Assembly: GCF_000208865.1 (NCBI RefSeq)
Contig: NC_018395.1
Span: 6,000,839-6,064,838, forward strand
Origin: Neospora caninum Liverpool
Lineage: Eukaryota > Apicomplexa > Conoidasida > Eucoccidiorida > Sarcocystidae
Direction: 5' to 3'
Length of the DNA stretch: 64,000 nucleotides
Positions 46,401 to 56,545 of the stretch are shown here, in pieces (the stretch's first letter is position 1; each line of letters starts with the position of its first letter). Position numbers and translations under genes: made by a program. The notes under the pieces are model-generated. The model did not search any database. It was not told the DNA's origin and saw nothing but the letters and a program-made list of their open reading frames with translations.

Positions 46401-49400
46401 GAAAGCCAACCAACTTAACAACAGAGCACACGCATCTCACGGCTTGGAGGCAGCGGCCCACGTCGCGCCGATCCCCGTAGGGTCTCCCGAACGTTTTCTC
46501 TACACATACACACGACATCGCTTCTTCTCGGTGCTGACGACGCAAGAGAGCGAAAAAGGAGCGCGAAAAACGCAGCCTCCGCCACGTGCCGTTCGAGGCC
46601 GAAGCGAATACCCTCTCGCCGTTGTTTCTACACTGCGCGGGGCTCTCGGCGTTGGTTTTTTTCTGCACTGCGCGTCGCTCGCCCTCCCGCGTCCTCACCG
46701 CCTTGAGTTTCGCGAGGCGATGCGTCATCATGTCGGACTGCGCGGCGCCGAGGAGATTCTGGAGCGGCAAAAGGAACTCCGCGCATACGCGGCCGCGGGG
46801 CGAACCGATCTCGATGGACACTTCGGGCCTGGCGAACGGCAAACAGACCAGCAGAGACGCACACTCGGCCGCAGTGCAAACGCCGTCCGCCGCGACCCCC
46901 AAGTCCGTCCGTTTCGCTTCAGGAGAGCGCGAGTTTGGCGATTTCGCGGTGGCACGCGGAGCACCCGTGGGCGTCGTCTCCGAGGCGCAGAGCTGCGCAA
47001 GACGTCCTGGAAAGATGAACGGCACAAACCGCGACACAGCCTCGTTCCCTGCGTCTCGGGTCTGGGCTGCGCGCTCCCCCAAAAGCCCCGGAATCGACAA
47101 AGCGCCTTCTCCCCTTGCTCCCTGACCCTGGGCGAAAGCCCCCCTCTTCGCGAGAGTGGATTCGCCTGCTGCGCTGTCCTCCGCTTCCTTTGCTTCTCTC
47201 GGTTCGGACCCAGACTGGAGCACTTCGAGAAGCGCCGGAGCAACGCGCAAAGGCAAGATGGCGACCGTCGTTGAAGCCGCGACGTCTGAGGAGTGAACGA
47301 CGAGGACGTTGCTGACTAGGCGCGCGACCGCTGCGCGCGTCCCAGCCTCGTTTCCTTGCGCTTCCTCAGCTCCTTCGCGACTGGCTGCGTCTTCGCTCCG
47401 GGGCTCCGCCGGCTCGTCTCTGCCTTCGACCGTCTCAGACGGCTGGGCGTGCGGCGCGTCGGTGGGTGTCGCAGGCCGCGGAAATAAAGGCGCAACCGGT
47501 GAAGCAGGTGGAAGGGGCGTGACTGGCGAGAAGATGCAGATGTTGAAAAATTTCGCGTGGAAACAATGCGCGCACCGGGCTTCAAAGGCAGGCAGGTCTT
47601 TCTCAGCTTCCAGCAGGTGATTCAAGGACGCTTCGGTGGAGACAGGAGCCGCGAAGGAAGCCGTCGGATGCATGAACGGCCTCCGGAGCTCTCTCCACTC
47701 GTCTGCCTCAGACGTCTGGCCGTCCTCGCGTGTGGCTGCGTCCTCTCCGCCGTCTTCGTCACGGCTCGCTTCTGCCTCGTCTCCGTTCTGTCCGCGTTGC
47801 AAATCGTCTCCAGTCCCTCCCGACTGCTCGGACGGCGCAGGTACTTTATTCTCTTCGCGGGCGCATGCACAGCCTTCGGATTGCTCCGCCCCTTCGCCTC
47901 GCCCTCCGGCCCGCACCGTTCGCGTCGCCGTCTGCGGCGGGCCCTCGTCCCGCGCGGCTCGGTCGGCTTGTGGGGTTCTGCGGCGAGCAGACGAAGGCCC
48001 AGAGGCGTCTGCTTTGCGAAGTTTCCCCCGCCCCCGATTGTCTCCAGAGGCGAGCGCCTCGTCCTGAGACTGGTCCCGCTGAGGCGCGTGCGGATCCTGC
48101 GCCTCGGCGCCTGCGCGACAGTCGTCCCGGGCTGCGCCGGAGAGGCGCGAAGCGGCGGCGTCAAGCTTGAGCTTCGCGGCCTTACTTTGCAGCTTCCAAA
48201 CGCTCTTCAGATGCAGGCCAAGCATCAACCAATACAGAAGGCCCCTCTCCACCCAGAGAAGCCATCCAGCGGCCGCAGTCAGTCGCACGCTCTGTCGCCA
48301 CCGCGGCAGCTTCTGACAACTCCCCACCGCATGCAGGCTGGCGACCTCTCCGACGACGTGCACCACCGCTGTTCGGTCTCGCCGCACGGCGCCGTGCAGC
48401 GTGACGGGCGGCGAGGACGCAGCCTCGCGCGCCTTCGAGGAAGGCGCCGAGGCAGACGGCCCGGGAGCAGAAGCGGAGCGCTGGCTCGTCAGCCGCGCCT
48501 CGCATCCTTTTCGCGTCTCTTCAAAGTTGGAGGGCCCGGGCAGAGTCGGCGTCTCGGGCGCTTCCAGAGAAGCGAGGGAGAGGCGCGCATACGGAGCCTC
48601 GACTGCAAATCGGAAGCGCGTTCGCGCGACAACTGCCCACTCGCCTTCTGGCTGTTTCTTGCGCGTTAGGCCCTGCCTCTTCGCCTGTCCTTTTGGCGCC
48701 GCTTCGGTCGCGAGTGCGCCGAATTCCACTCTGTTCATACGCCGGAGAGGGGCGTGGCGCCGGGACGCAGTTTGGCTCCGCTCCGGGAGGGTGTCCAGTC
48801 GCGCGCGCGGCGCCTGGAGCAGACTGTGGAGACTTCCCCAGAACATCCGCGAGGACTGTCGCTCCACGGTCGGGAGACGGCCGTTGGCTGTGCTTCCCCA
48901 GAGCGTCAGACGTTCCTCTTCTTCTTTCTGCCGGAGGAGCGCGCGAGGACACACAAGCACGTGGACGGTCTCGACTCCGACCCGCGCAGTTACCTGGGCG
49001 GCGTCAAGGAGAAGTGCCCACGGCGCGGACCGCTCAAAGACGTGGACGGTGACGCGCGAAATCGCCGCAGTGATCGGCACTTTTTCCGTCGCCAGCTCGA
49101 CTTCTTCTTGCTCGTCTCGATCCGCTGCAAGTGCGGGGCGGTCCCCCTGCGGAGACGCGAGCGCGCGACGCCCCGCGGAGGCCTGCTCGGCCCCGGGGGC
49201 GAAACGGCGCAAAAGACTGCGGAGGCGGACGGCGTAGATGAAGGCCCAGTACAGATGGACGAGCCGCCCGATTTGATTCAGCGGGAGGTTGATGAGGAGG
49301 TCCGACGAAGCCTCGACTTTGACCTTGCGCACTGAGCACAGCTTCCCAGGCCGCTTTCGCCTCGTTTGGGGACGGTCGGCTCCGCGCTGAAGCACGCGCG

Positions 49401-52299
49401 CCATGTCGCCGTCCTTTGCGCAAAGCGCGAGTCGCGCGGCGGAAGGCGACATTCCCAGCGGCGACGAGGCTGCGCTCGAGATGGCAGTGTCAAGGAAGAC
49501 GCGAACATCGAGGGACGCGGTGACGAACAGCGGAGGCAGAAGCATCGAGGAGGCAGCCACGGCGTCAGCGAACGCTCGACACAGAGTGGAAGACGAGGCG
49601 GTCCGGCCCAGCGGCGAAGGAGCTGCAAAGACAAATCCAGAAGAGGGAGGACAGCGAGAGGCGGCGTCGAGCGGCGAAGCTGACGGCGGGAACGCAGACT
49701 GGAGCGGCCCACCCGCCTGTGGGCGGGGACCATTCCGCGGAGGGGGAGAAGCGAGGCCTTGGAAAGGCGCACACCAGGCTGGGTTGCTCGGCACGCCGCC
49801 GTCCGATCCCGACGAAGGGCCAGCTAACCCTGGCGACGGCGACGCCCCGACTCGGTCCGTATAGAAGGAAAGGAAGGAACCTGCGTAGCCGAGGCCAGGC
49901 GAGGCTTCCAGCAGCAGAGTGTCCCGAGAAGCGTCTTTCTCCCGCGTCTGCCCGAGGACATCTCCCGCGTTGTGCCGGGATCCTGCGCCGTCTTGGCAGG
50001 CCGCCTTTCTGCCTGTTTCGTCTTGTGCGGAAGGGAGCGCGGAAGGGAGCGCGGAAGCGGCCGCCAGAAACCGGGGAAGCGGATTCACGCAGTGGGTCAC
50101 ATCGCTGGGCAGGATCCGGTGGAGGTCTTCCGACGGGTGGAGCACGTGCATCGCCAGTCGCTGCTTCACGGCGACGTCGACGTAGAGCGACGCGAACTGC
50201 CCTCCTGGCAGGACCAGCAAGTCTTCAACGACGACTACAAAGCACGCCGAAATCGTCCTCGAGGCCCCCGAAGAAGACGGAGACAGTAAGGCCGACCCCA
50301 AGTCGGTTGACGGCTCGCTGTGCGGCGCCGGCTTCGCGAAGCCATCCCGCGAGACAGCCGAGACGCCTGCAGGCCGGTTGGTCGCGGACGCGAAGACGAC
50401 GCGCTGCCTCAGATGGAGCTCTTCCTCGCGGTCGTACTGGCGACGCTCACGGTCCGCTTCCGAGCTGTCGTAGGAGGCAGAGAGGAGAACGCTGAGGTAC
50501 AGCCGGGAGACCCGGAAGGCACACGCTCGGGCAGCCAGGTGGACAGTGCAGAGGAAAAGAACGGACTGGAAGAGACTCGCCCGCGCGGGCGGCGCGCGAA
50601 TCGGCGCCCCGCGATGCGGAGATTTCAGATGTGGTGCAGGCAAAGCCGGCGGGCCAGCAGCAGCCGACGCGAGACACCCGGCACGAAGAGGGACGGAAGC
50701 CTCGGGAGGACATGCAGGCGCCTCTTCAACGCCGTCGCGCGCGGGCTCTTGGCAACTCCATTTGTCTCCTTCCTTCTGCGCCGCCCCTCTCGGTTCTGCG
50801 GCCGGCATTCGACTGCTTTCCCGCGGCGAACAGCGGAGAGGCGCTCCAGCAGCGCGGGACCGCAGGGAAACCAGCGCTAGGAAGGAATTGTCTTCACAGG
50901 ACGCGCGCGAGAGAGATCGCCGCTCGGCGGTCCCCGCGGGCTTCTTTGCGTCCGTGATGTCCTCCCCAGAAATCGCTGCCGCGTCGCGCCGCCCCGAGGC
51001 CCCGGCGGCAGTGTGCGCATGCAAGGCTTTCCGCAGCCCGGTCGACGCACACCGCGGGAGAGAAGAAACGAATGGGCTCGGCTCCACCGAGCGAGGAGAC
51101 GGGGCTGCGACACAGCCTTGCAGGCGCCCTGTCGGCTTGGTGGCCCGGCGCGAAGGGGCGTCCGTGCCTGGCTCGGCGCCTCCAGCGCCGTCGTGCTTTC
51201 CGCTGGTTCGTGCGCCTCCTCTTTTCTTCCTCCCTGGAGACGCTTCGCCGGGATCCGACTCGGAAGCCCGCTGAGCCGAGTCTCCAGGTTCAGCCTGCGC
51301 CTCGCCGTTTACGCTGACGTGCACACCCACAGTGCTGCACTCGACGAGCAAGCGCAGCGTCCAGCGCCAGTCTGGTAACTCCACAGCGTCACCCGATTCT
51401 TCCCCGCTCTGGGCCGGACGGAACTCCTCAGGCTGGGGCCCAGCTGCTGGCTCGGGCGCGCGCTGTCGCTCCGCCGGCGATTCTGAGAAGGGCACGCGTG
51501 CGAGAGACAAGAGTCGCTCGCGGAGCCACGGCGGCAAAGGGTGCACTGCCGCGTTCGCGTGGGAACCGACGCTTTCGACAATCCAGCGGCAGAACGGCGC
51601 GATGCGTCGCTGTACGCCGTCGATCCATTGTTGCCAGGACACGCGGTCCCCACCGCCGGGCGACGTACGAGCGAGAGGCATGTACCGGAGACGGAGGCGG
51701 ACATCGTCGACGTCGATGCGTGCAGCAAGACGCAGAGTGTCGCAGGTCGCTGGAACTGCGCTGGGTTTTTCAGTGGGATCCTCCACCGCTCGACTCGGCG
51801 TCCGTGGCTCCTCCGGAGGGCTGGGAACTGGAGACTCGGCGGGGCCGCGAGTGCCCGCGCTGGGCGCACGCAGTTCGGGAGGCTCGTCGTCGCTGACGGG
51901 TCCCTGCTCGAGGAGTAAGGAGACATCGGCAAAGCGGAGGAAGCCTGCATACCGAATGGAGACGAATGTGAGGAACCACTCGTTGCCATCCAGGTTCAGC
52001 CCGCCTTCAGGGCCCGAGCTGCGCGGACTGGAACCGGCGTCTCTGGACGCGCCGGTTCCCGTCGGCGCCTGGGTAGCCTGCGGTCGCGAGGATCCGCGCG
52101 ACTCCGGCGAAGCCTCTCCCGGCGTTCGCGCAGAAGCTGTCGCTCCCCGTACGGCTGACAGAAGTCGGCGCTTCGCACGGCTCGACAGCGGGAAACGGCG
52201 GATACAGGCGGGAAGAAGGAGAGAAAGGAGAAACGGGAGAACGAGGAAGACGGCAACGAACAGAAAGAGGAGAACATGCAACAACCCCAGGAGCGTCAT
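28470..52299 (-). CDS. Giant bridge-like lipid-transfer protein, SABRE/Hobbit/Fmp27 (BLTP2) type
   Basis: Exons on the minus strand: 46699-52299, 37270-46035, 33305-36754, 30441-32948, 29791-30210 and 28775-29524, then an uncertain short last exon (28470-28490, GLQEQQ and stop, or one near 27960). This gives about 7,165 codons, with every intron in phase 0. The start MTLLGLLHVLLFLFVAVFL is a membrane anchor, as at the N-terminus of this family. The body has beta-like stretches (ACFVVVVEDLLVLPGGQFAS, DLLINLPLNQIGRLVHLYWA) separated by very long Ser/Ala/Arg/Glu-rich insertions. Near the C-terminus, HIDPLRVRLSANLVEQLYAF-FFP matches the family pattern of a PL-V-L segment ending in FFP, and IRHVRISPIVALVRYRG, VNLNDVLLEFKPFVQRDKL, TWKAMVDKYIWFVG match the SABRE-type end (ISxxxLLVxYxG, VNLNDL, TW...KKHIIWG). 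The family moves bulk lipid along a hydrophobic groove at membrane contacts; usual length is 2,000-3,000 residues, so this one is greatly enlarged. The family call rests on motif memory. Confidence 0.68.
29637..29656. repeat. Poly-C tract in intron 5 of the giant gene
   Basis: A run of C with a single A interruption, inside the intron 29525-29790; on the sense strand it is a G tract. Confidence 0.8.
33249..33268. repeat. (TA)n microsatellite in intron 3 of the giant gene
   Basis: A short TA run just inside the donor end of the intron 32949-33304. Confidence 0.85.
44952..45077 (-). repeat. Two tandem 63-bp units coding a 21-residue repeat
   Basis: Two nearly identical units in exon 2 of the giant gene encode GLAVGDSTHERPQPDGRGDA twice, around residues 2186-2228. 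The 63-bp period keeps the frame. A third, partial unit (GLSVGSAV) follows in the protein. Confidence 0.9.
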
Positions 52300-54786
52300 C
52301 GTGGCCCTCGCGAGAGGCGTCTCATCCGTCGTTTCTACGTGGAGGCGGGTGCCTGTCCCGTTGCACGATATGTGCGCGTCAGCGGGCTGTGCCTAGCTCC
52401 AGAGAAACAGATTCTTCCATGCTGGGCCCGAGAGGGTAGCGCCGGCTCTCGCACAGTTTGCAAGTGTGTGGGAGGCGATCAGCAGCTGTCGCGGTTCGAC
52501 TCGCCACATGCATCCAGAGTGGCGGCCACGGGGTTCGAGGTTCCCGGAGAGTGGAGGCAAGGAAAAACCAATTCTACTGCGCAGCGACGCGGCATATTTT
52601 GACGCGGAATTCGCCAGCGTCAGCAGCGCCACTACCGCCAGCAGAGCCGACGAAGAGACACGGGTCGCGCAACTGCGGAAAAGGCGATTCCCGTCCCATG
52701 TGCATGGATCTTCTGACCTTCACACCGAGGTTCTCTAAAAGAGTTGCGACGTGCCGCCCTCGAGGGGGAGAGGCAACGGGGCGCGTCCGGTCGCAGGTGA
52801 TCTGTACACGCGATTCGTCAGGCCTTGTCCGCAATCCACAAAGACTGAATCCGGGCTCTGCTCACGAGAGTGCAACCGCACCCGAGTGGGGCGAATCTAG
52901 GACACAGGAGCCGAGCGCGAAGGCAGCTGAGACCGTCCCGTGCCCGTGCGGGAAAATACGCAGTGTCCGTCGGTCGGGTAGAAGGAAAATCAGAAACGGA
53001 GATCCCAAAAAGACTGCCGCAGCCTCTCCAGGGTTTTGCACGTGCTCGAAGCAGGCAGTGTCTCCAAAAGCCGGCGGCGCATGCGGTCACCGAAATGTGC
53101 GCGGTTGTCGATCGACGCTGCATGCACGGGAGGAGACGGCGGTTCCGGCAGAACAACGCCGTGTGCAATTCGGTGGACGGAGACATGAGCCCGGTGGAAC
53201 AGGAACGGACGTTCTGGTGCAAACTGCCAAGTGTCCTCGATTTGGAAACCGACGGTCTGTCTTTCGAGGCGGGAGTGTGTGCGAGGTGACCCAAGTCACG
53301 TGTTACACGGCAAGCAGGTGGCATCGGAACTCGGCACAAGATCTGCAGGGAAAACGCCTTCCTTTCTCCGCCCACCAACTAGTAGGAAAAAGCATGTTGC
53401 AACAGAGGCGCCTTCGGACCCCTCATCTGTACCCCATGGTTTCAGAAGTTGAACGCGAGGCTAGACTGGTTTTGCCGGTAGCTCTGCTGCACTGCGGTGT
53501 CGTGCTAAGAATGGCAGAAGCCGCCTCGCGCTCGGACGCGCAGAGCGCAGGCTGTTGAGTCACCTTCACACTGTCGTCCACAGCGAGGTACGCGTTATGG
53601 GTTGGTTAGTGTCCCAACGCGGCTTCCTTTACAATCGGCAGATCCTAAAAAATAGGCAAAAACGTGCCTACAGGGCCGTCGGTTCCATGGTGGCCTGCTA
53701 TTGCGCAATCGGTACATCCGGAAAAGACTCGTGCGAGTCCCATGTGAACACGCATTTCCCGATGAAACATTAGAGTCTCACCTTTTAACCAAAGAGCCAT
53801 TCACTCATTCAACCGGTGATTCAAGAGAAGACCGCAACCTCTAACTTCAACGGTCGCTCGCTGCGAACACAAAGTGCACACATGGGCGGCCTCTTAACGT
53901 GTCTAGACCCTTTGTGAACGTCCTTTCGCCTCCCTGGGGTTTCAGCTCACCAGTAATTTGGTGATGTGGATTTCACGGTATTGCTAGGGCAACCAAGCTA
54001 CACTGTATCCAGCCCCTCAAGTCGTCTGTCGAAGAGAAGCCGGATCGATCACCAGTCCCAGACCCCGTCGGTCGTCCAGTTCACTGGCTGCTGTATTGCA
54101 CGGCAAAAACTGACTTGCCTCCCAGCAGCAGAACAGGATAAATCGCTCCACTGGAAAGCGCCACTGTTGCTTCTGTTGGTGTATATCCGTCGGGGCCCGC
54201 CACGGCAGCGATACAGCTGGAATAAATCGCGCGACGCTGTTGTATGCGTTCTACCGTTGTTGTCTCGTGGCATTCTCCGGTTCTTCCAGTCGTACAGACT
54301 CCGAGAGAAGCCGTGTAGCTAGCCATTTAGAGTCCTGGAAACTCTGAAAGGAACTGCAACGCTACCGCACTTCGCCCTTGGCGCAAATAGAAACAGAAGC
54401 TGCCAGGTTAGACCTCGCGTTCAGGGCTCCGAGGACGCAGTCACCATCAGCCGGTCCGTGCGCGTCGGCACGTGGAGCGAATTCTAGGTGTAACGCAAGG
54501 TTTGTGGATTTGAAAACTATGACAACGCGATCGCCAGCACCCCAAACGGGGAAGCAAAAATACGGTATGCGCCGGCGCTGCTTTCGACACAAACAAAGGT
54601 GGGACCGTCTCCAGCCGGGACAACAGCTCCACAGAACAAAGTGGCGAGTTTCCTTTTCCCAGAAGACACCGTTTTTATCGCACCGCCCCGCGCATCGGGC
54701 ATTCCCGTCCCAGCAGCCTTAACGGCACGAACCCCCCCCCCTACCGCCGACAAACGCGCACCAGTTTTCACTCTCAGAACGGCCAT
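52300..54786. other. Intergenic region upstream of the giant gene
   Basis: Between the start of the giant gene and the 3' end of the Arg/Ser-rich gene, both on the minus strand. It should hold the giant gene's promoter and 5' UTR and the other gene's 3' UTR. Open frames such as 52458-53558 are Arg/Ser/Thr-biased, without domains. I see no gene. Confidence 0.55.
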
Positions 54787-56438
54787 TTATCGCCTTCGTC
54801 CACTCGGGTCGCGCGGGCTCCTGCTCTGGCTGTGACTAAGCCGTGATCTGCCCCGCTCGCGCGACGGACGGCAGGCACCGGGAGAGTGTGACCTCGAACG
54901 CGACGATCTCTGCGAATCAACACTCCTGCGAGTCCGTCGCCTTCTCGCGGTGACATCGGAGTCCTCTGAGTATCTTGGCGCAGGCCTCCACCGCGACGCG
55001 GGTCCATGGTCGCAGGGTGACCCCGTCCTTCCCTTTGTTTCGCTCCGACATGGCGATCCCCGCGACCCTCGGCGAGACGCCAAGGACTCTTGTCGCGTGT
55101 CCGTTCCACGCGTTTCGTCTCGCCGTCTCCGAGGCGAAACTGATCGGGAACTGGACCTCCTTCGCTTCCATCTCCCGTGGGAGAGGGACCGAGACCGGTC
55201 TCTCCTGTCTCGTCGACGCTCCTCCGAATCCGACGAGTGCCTGCCGTTTCGCGTGCGGCCGCCGCGACTCTCCACGCATTGACTTCGTTCATAGACCCTG
55301 TGCGCTCGCCCCCCATTGGACCCATGAGAAGAGTACCTCCCTCTCTCTTCCGAGTCGTCCCTTCGACCTGAAGCATGGTCTGCCTTACGAGAGGCAAACC
55401 CGGATGTCGATACTGGACTGCCGTAGGGCGAACGTCTCCGCTGCGGCGGACTCCAGCTGCTCCTGCTCAGAGAGCCGCTGCTCACACTCCGCTCCGACAC
55501 GCGTCGCGACCGCTCGCTTCGCTCGCTCTTCTGTTTCTTCATTCTCTTTTTCTCCTTCTTCTCGCGTTTCTTCTGTTTCTTCAACTTCTTCTTTTGTCCG
55601 CGGTCTTCCCAGTCATCAACAGCTGGTCGCGCAGCGACGCGCGGGGACTGGGATCTCGATCCATCGGCTGCAGCCGGAGACCCGCAGCTCCTCGCACTGT
55701 TTCTCGCGTCGCTAGGTGTTCCGGGAGACGACGCTGCATGCAAAGGCAGCCACAAAAAAGCATTATTTTTGAGAAGAACCCCCGCGAGAAGCACGCGTTT
55801 TCTCCCCCTGTTCATCAGCCGCTTCCCGTGGCGCCCGCCTGGAGCTCCAGGAATTCTCCTGCAGCCTCCCCAGAGGAAGAAACACTTTGCAGGATCTGAT
55901 GTCAGACCGTTTTTCGGAAGGTCAAATCCAGAGAAACCTGGAGCGGATCCGCCGTTCCTCGTTTCCGTTCTGTGTACGTACCTTGGTCGGTAGCAGGCGC
56001 TTTCGAGGTGTCGACGAGAGCCGCACGCTTCTCGCGGATCTTCTTCAGCCGCTCACGAAGCGTGTCAGCAGTGGAGGCGCCTTGCCTCCCAAAGAGGTCT
56101 TTTCCAGAAGAAAACGCCAATCCGTCAGAGACGTCTCTCTGGGCGGGCTTCCCGGGACCACCGTTTCTCTGGGTGTTCCGCGGACTGAGACTTCTGCCGC
56201 CGTTCGTGGCGCCATCGGCACTTTTGGAGTCGTCCTGCGGTTTGTCGCGTGGCGCAGGGGATGTCTCTGCTGCCGCTGTGTCGCCACCGGAACTCCGAAC
56301 TCTCGTCGCGGACGCATGCTCGCCCGAGGCGTTCGCCTTCTTTGGTCGGTCGGCCGCCTGGGCCTTCTCTCGCTCCTCAGCCACCTTCGTGGCGACTTGA
56401 ACCCAGCGCCGAATCTCCTCAGCAACTGTGTCGGCCAT
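54787..56438 (-). CDS. Arg/Ser-rich (RS-domain) protein, probable pre-mRNA processing factor
   Basis: Two exons, 55982-56438 and 54787-55733, give 467 residues. The donor is gtacgt after a phase-1 G; the acceptor is gcatgcag after a long T-rich tract. An alternative acceptor (gacatcag near 55899) would keep the frame and add a 55-residue segment. The N-terminus (MADTVAEEIRRWVQVATKVA) is helical and charged, with no RNA-recognition motif visible. It is followed by LRERLKKIREKRAALV, a lysine-rich block (KKKLKKQKKREKKEKKRMKK), and then about 250 residues dense in RS, SR and SP dipeptides to the end. RS domains recruit splicing and mRNA-processing partners in the nucleus and are phosphorylated by SR kinases; which factor this is I cannot tell. 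A strong splice acceptor (cctttcgcag) lies 33 bases upstream of the ATG, in frame with it, so the start may be internal to a longer transcript shared with the phosphatase gene upstream. Confidence 0.7.
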
Positions 56439-56545
56439 GGCGACCCCCGGGAGGGTGGCCGTGAATACGAGCTGCGAAAGGGGCAACACAACTCTCGACC
56501 GGTTGCTAAGAAATAACAAGCCTAACGCGAAGTAAGTTAAACAGT

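Noticed and set aside
55734..55899. An upstream acceptor for exon 2 of the RS gene that would add a segment reading MNRGRKRVLLAGVLLKNNAF
   Set aside because: The added piece is hydrophobic and unlike the rest of the protein, while the acceptor at 55734 (gcatgcag) has a much better pyrimidine tract and keeps the frame.
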